This document shows positions 1 through 11,275 of a DNA stretch of 64,000 nt, piece after piece (the first letter of the stretch is position 1; the number at the start of each line of letters is the position of its first letter). Location of the stretch: positions 35,001-99,000 of the forward strand of contig NC_071354.1 in assembly GCF_943734655.1 (NCBI RefSeq), given 5' to 3'. The translations under genes and the position numbers were made by a program. The notes beneath the pieces were generated by a model. That model saw nothing but the letters and a program-made list of their open reading frames with translations, had not been told where the DNA came from and ran no database searches. Source of the DNA: Sabethes cyaneus (lineage: Eukaryota > Arthropoda > Insecta > Diptera > Culicidae).

Positions 1-2212
1 GATTATAAAGAATACCCTAATTTTGACTCCGAATTACCCGACTACCAGCAGACGGATATATTTTAAACATTTTACATTTGCTGATAGTTTTGCTGCATAC
101 AGACACCATTTTTCCATATGACGAAACAAGAGAAAATTCCAGTTGTGGCCAAATTCTGGTAAGGGTAGGCGGGGCAAGACCGCCAACTTAAGCAAAACCA
201 CCTGTGTAAGAAAAAGTTGTGGCTCAATTTCTAATTTATCTGCTTTAAATGAACAATTGATCAATTACTTACATATAAAAAATAAAAAATAAAAACATAA
301 ATATCTGTAATGATTTTCTATTTTTTATTACGATTTTCTATTTTTTAACACGTCCAAAAAAATAGAGTACTTTTACATGCGGGGTGAAACACGTCCACTA
401 ACGGGGTAAAACCGCCATAGCGTATAACTTTAACAATATTCAACCGATCAACGAAACTGGTGACATTGGATTCGTGAATTTATCTAATTTAAGCAAATTG
501 AATCAGTTTGCCATCAAACAATACATGGATCCCCGAGATCCGCAATTTCGAAAGAGTGTCCGGCAACCACTCGTATTAGAAGCATATCAGTAATATAGGT
601 ACCAACAGTCTTGAAATTGATACCGTGCAGTCCTTAGACAACAAGATGGATCAGGTTAAGCATCCTGGAGTCAATCTTTAAGGACTAGAGAGGATCTAAG
701 ATAAAATATAACAATATGGGTATTAAAGTTCCTGCAATTGATTCGGTGGGGATTTTTTTGACATTACAAATTGTTCTGATTGATAAACCAGATACATATT
801 ATTTTTGCATTGCTAAGAAAATTTGCTATATTTTCATAAAAAAATGTTTATTGCATGATATTTGTTCCAAGAGGGAGGAATTATTGAAGAAAACAAGAAA
901 ATGTCCATAGCGCTCGCAGGGAAAATTGGCCATTTAAATTTTTTTAAACAGTCTACCAGCTACAAGTTAAGCACAATTACATTGTTTTATGTAAATCTGA
1001 GATTCTTTGATCCACACTATGCAATTATTTTAAAAATCTCCTGATCGCACTAGCATTATGCACGACGGTCATGCGCCGTTCGTTGTGGGCGGTTTTACCC
1101 CCAAATGACCGACTTACACATTTCACTATTTATTTCAACAAAACTGCATGAACAGTTACCTAATTTAGGTACTGTCGGATGAAGACAGGATCAGAGATGC
1201 GATATGGGCTGGATTTACTAAAATTTTTACCGTTTTGAATAAAATAAACCCTAAGTTCTGCGGGAACAAAGTTATAAAAAACGAAACGTTTATAACGACA
1301 AATCTGTTTTTATTTATTTCTCCGATAGTTTATACGATATTGCTGTAGAAGATATTGTAAAATATTGCGTACGCATTCAGTAATATGACTGTCATCAACA
1401 TTTAACACCAATTTGAGCAAGGCTCTGTAAAACCATGGTGGGCGGTTTTACCCCGGCGGGCGTTGTTACCCCGTTTACCCTTACACCTGCATATTGATTG
1501 CTTCGGTTCTGTGATGGCGGTTTATGCTGATCTATTTTCCCAACAATTTAAATTATTAATGCATTGAATAATTATGACATTTTGCTCATAATAAGTTTAT
1601 TGAAGAATATACGTTAGTTGAACAACGGTTTGTAATTTTATAACAATATGGAGTAGGAAACACATGTTGTACAAAATATAACAGCCTGAGTAACCGAAGG
1701 TTAATGAAAATTGATGAAAATTATTCAAGGAAACTCTATTGATGTGAATCAAATAGAATGGCATTACAGGATTATGCATAGTTCAAAAACCTATACACTC
1801 AAGTACTTTTTTTACTCGGTTTGTTTTTTCGTATATTGAGAACGGGGCTATTTAGGAACCATTAATTTATTTCTCAATACGTTTGGGAGAGGCCCGACAT
1901 TCGTCACGTATTTTGTAAATGGTCACTAAATTGCACCGTTCTTGAGTAGTCGAAAAAAACAAACCGTGTAAAAAAAGACTCGAGTGTAAACTAGACCTTT
2001 ACTAGGCAATGTATATGTTAAAGAATAAGATTTCCTCTTACAACTTACTTTTATTTGCACTTACTCAGATTAATAACAACTTACTTATCCTTACTCAGCA
2101 ATTTCATGAAAAAAGGATCTATCAAAATTTAAAAGTGTTCCTATTTCCTAATGGCAAGTAAGGCCGTATAACATAGGTTCCTTTCACCAAAAGGTGGATT
2201 AAATCGGGTTTT
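1..2212 (+). mobile_element. H family (Helentron/HINE-like) element, 3' part, split by a MITE
   Basis: The sequence at 1-159 and 1484-2212 aligns end to end with the 3' half of the complete copy at 46986-49036, starting at the part that corresponds to about 48249. It ends with the family 3' terminus: an AACAAAGG-like subterminal motif (here ATAACATAGG), a short hairpin region, then GGATTAAATCGGG followed by T residues. The 5' part lies outside the window. The two halves are separated by a 1.3-kb MITE. No protein is encoded, so the copy is non-autonomous. The class assignment is inferred from structure. Confidence 0.7.
162..1481. mobile_element. TA-flanked MITE, 1320 bp, inserted in an H element
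   Basis: Termini are inverted: AGGGTAGGCGGGG at the left and CCCCGTTTACCCT at the right, flanked by TA at 160-161 and 1482-1483. Comparison with uninterrupted H copies near 10358 and 48404 shows the empty site with a single TA, so the boundaries are exact. The motif GGGGTAAAACCGCC and close variants recur inside, near 171-182, 381-416, 1086-1096 and 1441-1455, pointing inward from both ends. There is no transposase ORF. The TA duplication fits a Tc1/mariner-type transposase acting in trans, which is inference. Confidence 0.8.
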
Positions 2213-3640
2213 AAAGTTATTCTGAAGCAACTTTCATGGACGGAATTCATAGAACAACGTCTTTCATGATTTTTCTTCAAGCTAAAGATTTTTTAAGAAT
2301 CATAATTTAATACAAATAATAATTCTTTATGTGAGTAACAACAAAAATGCCTATAATGATTATTTTTCAACCTGCAGCCGTTTTCGAGACATTTAAAGAA
2401 TAAGTTTGATTTAATTTATTCTACTTCTATTTTTTCAAAAAAAAAATCAAAGGTGGTTTATTTTTGATATCCTGGCTCAAAGTTTTTTACACCGTTTTTA
2501 AAAATGAATTTTGAATCAAAAAGGTGCTAAAATCTGTAAAAGGTGCATATTTCTTCTCATCAAACTCCTAGGTCAAGTTTTAACAAAATCAGAATGGTTC
2601 TAATTTTGTCATTTACCTATTTCACGTGGGATGCTCATTGTTTTATAAAAAATATTTTCTTATATCCTTGTTTTTGTGGGTTCTGAGCACTGCCTCATTT
2701 GAATGAATATGTTGAACCAATTCAAGATAGTAAATAAGACACAATGTTATTCTAGTTGTGATATCAAGAAAAGGCAACATTTTTGTTATAGTTAAACTGG
2801 TATTATAAATACGAATCATGTCGACTAAAGCTATACTCGTGCTGAATTATTGTATTTTGGAAATTATGATTACTGTATGTGCAACTTTGCTGAAGAGAAA
2901 GATGGTACATAACTCAAAGCAGTATAGGGGTATAGTCTCATATATTGCTTACAACAACTTTTACTTCGGACTACTGGGGCTAAACTCAACAAAAGCGGCA
3001 AGAAAACTCGTGAATATGCATTAACTATAATAGCCTCTGTACTTTGGACGGATTTCGCATTGGTTTTAATGGCATTACGACTACGATGCGTATTTTATAA
3101 TTATCGCCTTCACGTATAGATACAGCCATATAAAATTCGTATTGAATATCTTTCTGTTTCTCTTAAGCTCTTACGTATCTTAGGTTACGATTTGAATAAC
3201 TTACGATTTGCTACGTATTGAGCTTTTACTCGATATGCGTTTTTCAAACACGTGGCTTTAATTTAATCACATCATTGAACACATTTTGTTTTGCGTCTCG
3301 AATTTGAAGTTTAGTGGTTTGTTATGTACTTAAGTATACAAGCTTACTGAAAAAGCAGAGCGGGAAAAGAGAAAGAGAGAAGAAAATCGAAAGTCAGTAC
3401 TGATCATCAAAGAAAAGAGAAGAAAATTCCATATGCCAAAAACGACGACAACAGAACAAGCAACAATTTTGAAAAATTAGTGCGATTGGTCGTGGCATGG
3501 AAAAGCTCGCTAATGAGCTGAAACGTTACTGAAAAAACTGTGGTTGCTATTTTATGGAGATTGGGGTCTCGACGTTAATTAATATATACAACTGCCAATT
3601 GATTGATATTTGTTCGAGAATAAAAAAAAGTAAACGGTTA
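2213..3640. other. AT-rich stretch with no recognised feature
   Basis: This stretch lies 3' of the Fas3 transmembrane exon on the minus strand, where a cytoplasmic-tail exon could sit. I looked for an exon starting in phase 1 after an AG and found none I can defend. A purine-rich block at 3340-3440 is present but has no convincing coding frame on either strand. Confidence 0.4.
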
Positions 3641-3645
3641 CTCAC

Positions 3646-3907
3646 CTCGGAAGCACCATCTACCGGTGGCTCGGGCTACAATTATCAGAGCCACTGCCGT
3701 TAAAACAATTAGTGCTGCCAGTACAATACCTATGATTCCTCCGATTCCGACACCGCTCGATTCGTCTACTTCAGCCTGCATCGAACTCAACATAACTGTA
3801 TAATCCTGCATTCCTACTCGGTTAACTGCTCGCAGAAAGTATGTTTTTGATAAGTCCTCCAAAGTGAGCCCCGCAATTGTAAGGGTCACATTGTACATAT
3901 CGTTGCC
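3646..3907 (-). CDS. Fas3: Fas3 exon: end of Ig3, stalk, transmembrane helix
   Basis: The exon reads in phase 0 from GNDMYNVTLTIAG through an acidic stalk (EVDESSG) into a hydrophobic run of about 24 residues (GIGGIIGIVLAAL onward to VALIIVA). The cytosolic signature RATGRWCF follows. The acceptor TTTTCAG and donor GTGAGT are strong. It ends in phase 1, so at least one more coding exon must follow to the left. The GLTLED and ATGRWCF blocks are the clearest matches to Drosophila Fas3. Confidence 0.88.
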
Positions 3908-3960
3908 CTGAAAATAAATCTCGGTTGAACCATGCGGTCGCAATAAAAACTATTTTTTAC

Positions 3961-4139
3961 CAAAGATTCTGGAATGCGTGCTGAGTATCTGCCACTTTCC
4001 AGACCTTGCTCGATTTCTACACCATCCACCGTCCAATAGGCATGAGGTAGTGGATTTGAACGAATAGTGATAGTAACATCTACAGTACGACCTAAGGTCA
4101 ACCCGTGAACCGTAGTTTCTGGAAGGGCTTGTGGTGCAA
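3961..4139 (-). CDS. Fas3: Fas3 exon: first part of the third Ig domain
   Basis: The exon encodes APQALPETTVHG, then GRTVDVTITIRSNPLPHAYW and the IEQGLESGRYSARIPESL stretch. It has the Ig tryptophan (YWTVDG) but no cysteine at the B-strand position, where V in TVDVTI sits. The intron to the next exon is only 53 bases, with donor GTAAAA and acceptor TTTTCAG. Reading straight through that intron also stays open in another frame, so an annotation pipeline could miss it. Confidence 0.85.
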
Positions 4140-4199
4140 CTGAAATACAGAAAACACGTTAACTTTACATCAGCTGTGAGATAATGAAACTAAACTTAC

Positions 4200-4394
4200 A
4201 GTTGACAATTATTTGCCGAGACGTCTTTGAAACTTTTTCCGGATATGCAATGTGTTTGGCTTCACAGAATAATCGTTTGCCGCTGTCGCTAGCTTGAATG
4301 GACCGATGCAGAGTAAGAACACTAGTTACACCAGGCTGGTCTTCTTCTTGAAATTCCTGTGGTGCTAAAACACCCTGAAATATTGGTTCATCCT
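4200..4394 (-). CDS. Fas3: Fas3 exon: second half of Ig2
   Basis: The exon starts in phase 1 (EDEPIFQGVLAPQEF) and runs through GVTSVLTLHRSIQASDSGKR to the second Ig cysteine in LFCEAKH. Both borders are canonical (TTTTTAG acceptor, GTAAGT donor). The flanking introns are 60 bases each. The intron between this exon and the Ig2a exon sits at the same place and phase as the intron between 52908-53090 and 52662-52849 in the paralog. Confidence 0.87.
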
Positions 4395-4454
4395 CTAAAA
4401 ATAAAAACAAATTATATGTTTCACAACAGTTGTATATTTGGAAACAAATCTTAC

Positions 4455-4580
4455 CCATATACCAGGTCAAAACTGCTCCTGGGTTACCATTTTTTGTTGT
4501 ACAATGCGCAACTAGTTTTGTATCAACCTCGAACGATTGTGCCTCTGGAACTGTCTCAATTTTGGGGCTTGTGGGGGCCA
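4455..4580 (-). CDS. Fas3: Fas3 exon: first half of Ig2
   Basis: After completing a split codon the exon reads APTSPKIETVPEAQSFEVD, then the first Ig2 cysteine in LVAHCTTKNG and the core tryptophan in LTWYM. It ends in phase 1 at a GTAAGA donor. The acceptor is ACTTGTAG. Domain order and phase agree with the neighbouring exons. Confidence 0.87.
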
Positions 4581-4701
4581 CTACAAGTATCGAGAAATAT
4601 CCGTATTTTCAAATTATTCATAATTTGTTTTTATAATTTATTTATATAATAGCTATTTATTGTAATTGTTATAGCTTTTTATTGTAATTCAAACTACGAA
4701 C

Positions 4702-4910
4702 CTGCCACCACCATATTGATGAACCCTTCCGCACTGACGCCATCTACAAACAGCGAACACTTTAGTTGCCCGTTGTGTGCCGTAGTTATTCGATCAACCG
4801 TTACACCGCATACGCCAGCCTGCAAACCTGGTCCAAAATATTGTAGTCCGTCTCGGGGAGGAGTATTTGGATCTAGTGCTACCTGTTGATCTCGGTTCGG
4901 CAAGGTAATT
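4702..4910 (-). CDS. Fas3: Fas3 exon: second half of Ig1
   Basis: The exon starts with one base completing a phase-2 codon, then ITLPNRDQQVALD, the Fas3 signature GLQYFGPGLQAGVCGVTV, and the second Ig cysteine in NGQLKCSLFVDG, ending FINMVVA. The acceptor is TTCTCTTTTAG. The inverted-repeat terminus of foldback element F1 begins only about 57 bases upstream of this 3' splice site, so the insertion has spared just the polypyrimidine tract and probable branch region. Confidence 0.88.
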
Positions 4911-4966
4911 CTAAAAGAGAACAACAATTCATGCTTTTTAGAAATTGTAGAATATTGTAAAATAAA

Positions 4967-7034
4967 TATGGGTCATTCCACGCGAAGTGTCCGATAGAGA
5001 TGGTCGGGTAGCGGAAAATTTGCCCGAAACCCGCACCCGTACCCGCCGGGTTCGGGTCGGGTTCGAGTATTGAAAAAAAATTATTTGCGGGTTCGGGTCG
5101 GGTACGGGTTCTTAATTTTTGTTTTTGAAACCGGGTACGGGTCGGGTCGGGTATCTCTATTGACCACATTTAACACCAAAGATGGTCGGGTACCCGGGCC
5201 CGTCCCGTACCCGACGGGTTGCGGTCGGGTTCGGGTATCAAAAATAATAAATTTGCGGGTTCGGGTCGGGTACGGGTTTTCAATTTTTTTCTTGATCGGG
5301 TACGGGTCGGGTCCGGGTATTCAAATTTTCATACCCGACCATCTCTAGTGTCCGAGCCCCGTGTAATCGACCTTCACGAATTTAAACCAAATTTAGCCAG
5401 ATTGTTTGTTCTCGGCCAGAAAGCAAAAATCTAAAATTTGGTGCCAATCGGACATTCCCTCGATTGATGGGAGCACCACCATTTTTAAGGAAAATACCCT
5501 TTTTTGTCAATTTTGCTTATATCTCCGGAAGTATTGAATGTAGAAAGACACTATTTTCACATTTTTAAAGAAAATTATCCAAAGAATTCTAAAAAAATAT
5601 TATCTTTAAGCACCAGTGCTGCCAAATATTTTTAAACTCAAATTGAAATCTAAATTTTCATTTTTCTCTCAATGAAGATGCAGATAAGATTTTACATAAG
5701 AATCACTTATCGCCCTGAGGTATTCTTTGCCAATCCCGAGATATAGCGTTTAAAGCAAGCGATACCCCATTTTTATGTAATTTTTTTTCTTGTGCTTATA
5801 TCTCCGGGAATATTAAGTTTAGAAAGACGCTATTTTCACATTTTCAAAGGAAATCACCCAAGGAATTCGAATATTATTTTTGAGCACCAGTGCTGCCAAA
5901 TATTTTTAGACTCAATTTAAAAACTAAATTTACATTTTTATCCTAATGAAGACAATTTTAACTAAGGAATTTCAACTTCATCGTATTGTGCAGATTTTTT
6001 TTACATAAGAATCACTCACCGCCTCGAGATATTCTTTGCCGATCCCGAGATACAGCGTTTTAAAGCAAGCAAAACCCCATTTTTTATGTAAAACTATAAG
6101 GAAAATAACTTTTTTTTAAGCAGTGATTCTCTACGCAATGTAAAACTACTTTGCCATATCGGGAAAGCATTTATACAATATATAGCAAAGTTTTTCTTAA
6201 CAGTATTGCCAGCTTTCCAGTTTTTCGTTTGATTTATAGCTCTAGATGAGGAAACGTTACTCTAAAAAAGTGTAAAATATACGTTAGTTGTTTGATCATA
6301 GCCTTGTAAACTGTTTTTCGTCTTGCTAATAGACATGAGCTCTCGCCTTCCTTGTTTATTGCGTTTATTGTTGCTAGGGGACTAATATTCCCTTAATGTA
6401 GCTAATTATGAGGGAAACTGAAAAGTTGGCAACACTGTTAAGAAAAACCTTTTTATATACTGAATAAATGCTTTTCCGATATGCCAAAGTATTTTTACAT
6501 TGCGGAAAGAGTTACTGCTTCAAAAAAAGTTATTTTGCTCTTAGTTTTATATTATAAATGGAGAATTGCTTGTTTTAAAACGCTCTATCTCGGGATCGGC
6601 AAAGAATACCTCGGGGCGATGATTGATTCTTATATAAAAAATCTGCGGAACACGATGAAGTTGAAATTTTTGAGATAAAATTGTCATTAACAGAAAAATG
6701 TAAATTTAGTTTTCAAATTGAGTTTAAAAATATTTGGCAGCACTGGTGCTCAAAAATAATATCTTTTTAGAATTCTTTGGATGATTTTCTTTGAAAATGT
6801 GATAATAATACATTTCCGGAGATATAAGCAAAAAAAAGAGGCTTTGACAAAATCGGGTATTTTCCTTAAAAATGGAGGCGCTTCCATTAATCGAGGGAAT
6901 GTTCGATCCGTACCAAATTATGGATTTTTACTTTCTGACCGAAAACGAACAATCTGGCAAAATTTGGTTCAAATCCGTGAAGGTCGATTACACGTTTGAA
7001 CTTTTTCTCGGTCACTTGGCATGGAATAACCCAT
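4967..7034. mobile_element. F1: long foldback element (about 1-kb arms) in a Fas3 intron
   Basis: Left terminus TATGGGTCATTCCACG and right terminus CGTGGAATAACCCATA-like (CATGGAATAACCCATA) are inverted copies. The inversion continues inward: AGCACCAGTGCTGCCAAATA near 5612 and 5885 answers TATTTGGCAGCACTGGTGCT near 6730, and the sequence around 6120-6240 mirrors 6425-6535. The left arm also has a tandem repeat of about 290 bp (5509-5780 and 5790-6100). A hAT-like MITE sits inside the left arm. No ORF of note is present. Fragments of the family lie at 11276-11660 and 19015-19300. Confidence 0.75.
4995..5347. mobile_element. hAT-like MITE, 353 bp, 8-bp target duplication
   Basis: Perfect 16-bp terminal inverted repeats TAGAGATGGTCGGGTA are flanked by identical 8-bp duplications GTGTCCGA (4987-4994 and 5348-5355). 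The interior is made of GGGTCGGGTACGGGT-type minisatellite units in both orientations. An 8-bp duplication is diagnostic of the hAT superfamily and a few relatives. It is inserted in the left arm of F1, so it is younger than that element. Confidence 0.85.
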
Positions 7035-7344
7035 ATATATTTTTGAATGAAAGACGTAAATACATATTTTGAATGGTATACATAAATATGTACATGTTTT
7101 GATTGAAATACGAAACTAAAATAGTTCAAAAGGAAAATTTTCAATGTTAATGCTTGCCAGCTTTCCCCAGGAGCATTTTTTGAAAAAATGGTACACGATA
7201 TGTTTATCCTTCCGAAAAGCTTGAACGCATACTACAGGTCAAGCATGAGAGTAATGTAAACGGACGACTAACCAGAAACTCAACAAGTAAACACCGTTCT
7301 TCTAGTATTTCGGCCTCAACGGAACCAGTGAAATGAAATATTGC

Positions 7345-7720
7345 TGATATGTTGTATATCACGCTAGGAATAATTTTCCATTAAACATATTTTTTCGTCA
7401 ACTCAAGAGACAACTTTTCAAAAGTGCGTATTCAGAAATAAGATATTTTTTTCACAATATCATACATATTTCAAAACTGGAAACATATTTGTAGGAAATT
7501 AAGTTTATTTTCAAGAAAAAATACACTGAAAAAAAACTAGCAAAATCATGATAAAAATAACAAAATTTGCTTTTCCTTAAAATACGCCACCTCAGATTTG
7601 CATATTTTTTTAAAAGAGTAAATTATGTCCTAAAATCTGGTGAACAGCTATTTAAGGATATTCTAACGATTTAAAACAAATTAAAATTGGAGCAATTTTT
7701 CAAAATAATTTGAAGTTTTA
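7345..7720. mobile_element. F2 foldback family, fragment
   Basis: The segment matches the left arm of F2 (44671-46745): a motif like TTTTCGTCAA and AACTTTTCAAAAGTGCGTAT, the ATACACTGAAAAAAA block, then a degraded match to the CTAAGATCTGGTG segment. It is truncated and diverged. The flanks at 7035-7344 hold nothing I recognise. Confidence 0.5.
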
Positions 7721-7804
7721 CTTTTATTTTTACTTTTTTTGTTAAAATTAAACAAAATAAATTGTACGTATTAATTTGAACAAATTTCCGTATGCAAATA
7801 TTTT

Positions 7805-8150
7805 TCCTTTGTCCCTTTGTCAACCCCCGGTGCTGATTCCCTGATGTGAAGGAACATGTGTGCCAAGTTTAAAAAAGAACGGTCAAGGCATTTCGGAGTT
7901 ATCGTCTCCCCCCTATCAGGGACCCTCCCCCCTATCAGGGACCCTCCCCCTACCAGGGACCCTCCCCCCTATCAGGGAACCTCTCTCCCTCGGTTTTGTT
8001 AACCCCCTAATGCTGATTCTCTTATATTAAGGAACATGTGTGCCAAGTTTGGTGAAGAACGGTCGAGTCGTTCTGGAGTTTTAGTGGAACATACAAACAT
8101 ACAAACATACTCACGCTCACTTGTATATAGATAGAAGATAGATAGATAAA
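7805..8150 (+). repeat. Retroelement 3'-end-like segment duplicated around a 19-20-bp minisatellite
   Basis: Two copies of a segment containing GGAACATGTGTGCCAAGTTT and GAACGGTC flank four units of a GGGACCCTCCCCCCTATCA-like minisatellite at about 7906-7984. The right copy ends in ACATACAAACATAC and a TAGATAGA tail. A third copy lies at 21433-21540 with the same ending. The arrangement resembles a LINE 3' terminus, but no coding part is attached. Confidence 0.45.
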
Positions 8151-8178
8151 TCGTGTTTTAATGTTCTATTTTACTTAC

Positions 8179-8296
8179 GTGCAAAACCCGATAGGTCGGC
8201 CGACTCGACACATTAGGCTAACATTCCTCTGGTTTTCTGTGACGATAACTTCCGGTGGGTCCGTGTCCACTCGAATTTGTTGTGCGTAGGTGAAAA
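8179..8296 (-). CDS. Fas3: Fas3 exon: mature N-terminus and first half of Ig1
   Basis: This 118-base exon is too short to stand out as an ORF. After acceptor AATTTCAG it reads FTYAQQIRVDTDPPEVIV, then TENQRNVSLMCRVG with the first Ig cysteine, ending PIGFC and two bases before donor GTAAGT. Entry is phase 1 and exit phase 2, which fits the signal exons upstream and the Ig1b exon downstream. The AQ...V start and MCRVGRPIGFC match the corresponding part of fly Fas3 (AQVNV, LLCRYGRSINYC). Exon 53833-53950 of the paralog has the same length, phases and layout. Confidence 0.86.
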
Positions 8297-8435
8297 CTGA
8301 AATTTCATTAAAAAATCGAAATTAGACAGAAACCTGAATTTTACATCTGAGGTTGGACTTAAACATCTCAGGGAAAAATCAACAGGATTTATTATAGATT
8401 GTTTTCGAGCGTCATATTTCCGACAGGCACGTTTT

Positions 8436-8952
8436 ACCTTTGTTACACTATAACAAAGGTTTAGGAATTGGTCGAAAAACACTAAATGGATCTAAGGCCC
8501 GGAGGGCCGAGTCACATATACCAATCGATAAGGTACGACGAACTTAGCAATGTGTGTGTATGTGTGCGTGTGTGTGTGATGCTTCATTTTGAATCGCTTT
8601 TTTCTCGGAGATGGCTGAACCGATTCGTCCGCTATTACTTTTGTTTGAAAAATATTATAGTGGAGAATATCACTTTTCGTTTAAAAGTTATAAGCAAAAA
8701 TGTGAAAACTACATGACACGATTTACTCCGGAACCACACAACCGATTTCAACGATCTTAGTACCAAATGAAAGCTCTTACTATTGCTAAACTGCCAAGTT
8801 CTATTGAAAACGAACGCGTGGTTTAAAAGTTAGACAGTTTTGCCAAGGTTCAAATGATTGCCTGTTTCTCAGATATGGCCAAAGCGATTTATGCGCTATT
8901 AGTTTCATTTGACAGGTAATATAGCCGGATAGGTCACTATTGAATGGTTTTT
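8436..8952 (+). mobile_element. H family element, 5' part, interrupted by a second H copy
   Basis: It starts with ACCTTTGTTACAC directly followed by its inverted copy ending AACAAAGGT, then TTTAGGAATTGGTCGAAAAA, GGCCCGGAGGGCC and a short (TG)n tract near 8550-8577. The sequence stops at GAATGGTTTTT, where another complete H copy begins, and resumes after it at 10982 with GATTGGACGTTTAATTTG. That is the expected next base in intact copies. Confidence 0.8.
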
Positions 8953-9072
8953 ACCTTTGTTATACAATATAACAAAGGTTTAGGAATTGGTCGAAAAACA
9001 CGAAGTTGATCCAAGGCCCGGAGGGCCGTGTCACATATACCAATCGATCAGGTTCGACGAATGAGCAATGTC

Positions 9073-9104
<32 letters not shown>

Positions 9105-10981
9105 TATGTGTGTGCGCTTCAATTTTCAATCTCCTATTTCTCGGAGATGGCTGGACCGATTCGTCTGCTATAACTTTTATTTGAAAGGTATTATTACCTA
9201 GTATATCACTATTAAATTGTTTCGTGGTCCGACTTTTGGTTTAAAAGTTATAAGCAAAAATGTGAAAATTACGTGACACGATTTTCTCCGGAATCACATA
9301 ACCGATTTCATCGATCTTAGTACCGAATAAAAGCTTTTACTATTGCTAAACTTCACGCCAATTTTTATTGAAAACAAACAAGTGGTTTAAAAGTTAGCCT
9401 TAAAAAACCAGTTTTGACAAGGTTCAAATGATCGCCTGTTTCTAAGAGATGGCCAAACCGATTTACGCGCTATTAGTTTCATTTGGCAGGTAATATAGCC
9501 GGATAGATCACTATTGAATGGTTTTTTGATTGGATGTTTAATTTGAAAGTTATGAGTAATTGAATACACCACACCAAAATTAACAATAATTTATAATGAT
9601 TTTAACTCAGATAAATAACCTAATTCCAATTATTTTAATATCAAATGAGAGGTTTTCACACCACGAATATATATGCAAAATTTCATAAGAATTGGTTTTA
9701 CCGGTCAAAAGATATTAACCCTCGGACATTCGCGCCAACTTTTATAACACAGTTACTCGCGCGCACAATAGCCCAAAACCAAAGAAAACGTGCGCACTAG
9801 AGTTTTGACTAGGAAAACTTGGTTTTAAGTTTATCAAACCTTTGGAAGAGTTTCTTAAAATTGAAAGATCTATCGTCTGGTGGAATTTGAATTTTGATTA
9901 ATCCCCCTAGAAGTGAAATAAAAAAATTATTTTCCTTCGGTTTCAATATAACACATCGATGTGTTCTGCAAAGTTTTAGAGCATATTATTACAAGAAATT
10001 TTGCTGAAGACAGTAACCTTCTATCTCTTCAACGAAGAAATCTTATTTATTATGTATGAATGTGCAAAATCAGTTTTTCTAATTTAGCTCTTTCTGTAAT
10101 TGTTGTATGGCTTTTTCATGCATTACAAAGTTGTATAAATAATAAAAATACACAACTTTGCTGAACATAGTATACCTCTATGTTTGCTTGTTTACGAACT
10201 GTAGAACTTTGATTATAATCAATACCCTGATTTTGACCCCGAATTACTCGACTACCAACAGACGGATACATTTTAAACATTTTACATTTGCTGGTAGTTT
10301 TGCTGCACACAGACACCATTTTTCAATATCAAGAAACGAGAGAAAATTCCAGTTGGGGCCAATTGCGGTACATCTTATATGCTGCTTGCTTCGTTTCTGT
10401 GATGTCGGTTTATGCTAATCTTGTTTCCTAACAATTTAAACTATTAATGCATTGAATAATTCTGACATTTTGCTCATAACAAGTTTACCAAAGAATATTC
10501 GTTAGTATATACGTAATATATGATTTGTAACTTTATAACAATATGGCATTCAGAAACCTACATATGGTGTACAAAATACAACAACGTGAGTAACCGAAGG
10601 TTCATAAAAATTGATGAAATTTATTCAAGAAAACTTGATTGTAGTGAATCAAATAGAATGGCATTACAGGAAATTATGCATAGTTCAAAAACCTATAAAC
10701 TAGACCTTTACTACGCAATGTATATGTTAAAGAATAATATTTCATCTTACAACTTACTTTTACTTGCCCTTACCCTCATTAGTAACAACTTACTCAGCAA
10801 TTTCATGAGAAAAGAAATTATCAAAATTTATAAGTGCTTCTATTAGGTTCAAATTTTGTAGACTTATTCAATTTCCAAAAATTTCATGTGTTTGGTTTAC
10901 ACCTGTGTCGATTTCTATCTCAAATTGCAAGTAAGACCGTATAACAAAGGTTCCTTTCACTACTAGGTGGATTAAATCAGG
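8953..10981 (+). mobile_element. Complete H family element nested in another H copy
   Basis: The element is about 2.03 kb. It has a 5' hairpin (ACCTTTGTTATAC then AACAAAGGT), a (TG)n tract near 9072-9100 and non-coding middle segments. Near the 3' end is GTATAACAAAGG, an inverted copy of the 5' end, followed by a hairpin-prone CTACTAGGTGG and GGATTAAATCAG. The host element reads continuously across the insertion apart from a T run, so no clear duplication is made beyond T residues. This layout resembles Helentron-associated elements such as DINE-1. No ORF encodes Rep or helicase. Confidence 0.8.
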
Positions 10982-11275
10982 TTTTTGATTGGACGTTTAA
11001 TTTGAAAGTTATGAGCAGCCGTATACACCACACCAAAATTAGCAATAATTTATAACGATTTTAACCAAGATAATTTACCTAATTTCAATTATTCTAATAT
11101 CAAACGAGAGGTTTTGACACTACGAATATATATGCAAAATTTCATAAGAGTTGGTTTTACCGGTCAAAAGATATTAATCCTCGAACACTCGCGCCAACTT
11201 TTGTAACACGGTTACTCGCGCGCACAATAGCCCCAAACCAAAGAAAACGTGTGCACTAGACTAGGAAAACTGGAG
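10982..11275 (+). mobile_element. H family element, continuation of the interrupted copy
   Basis: The segment continues the copy that begins at 8436, matching about 9526-9810 of the nested copy (AATTTGAAAGTTATGAGCAG and the ACTCGCGCGCACAATAG block). It is then truncated where an F1 fragment begins. Confidence 0.7.

Noticed and set aside
4879..5434. ORFs across the GGGTCGGGT core
   Set aside because: They are frames through the hAT-like MITE and its minisatellite.
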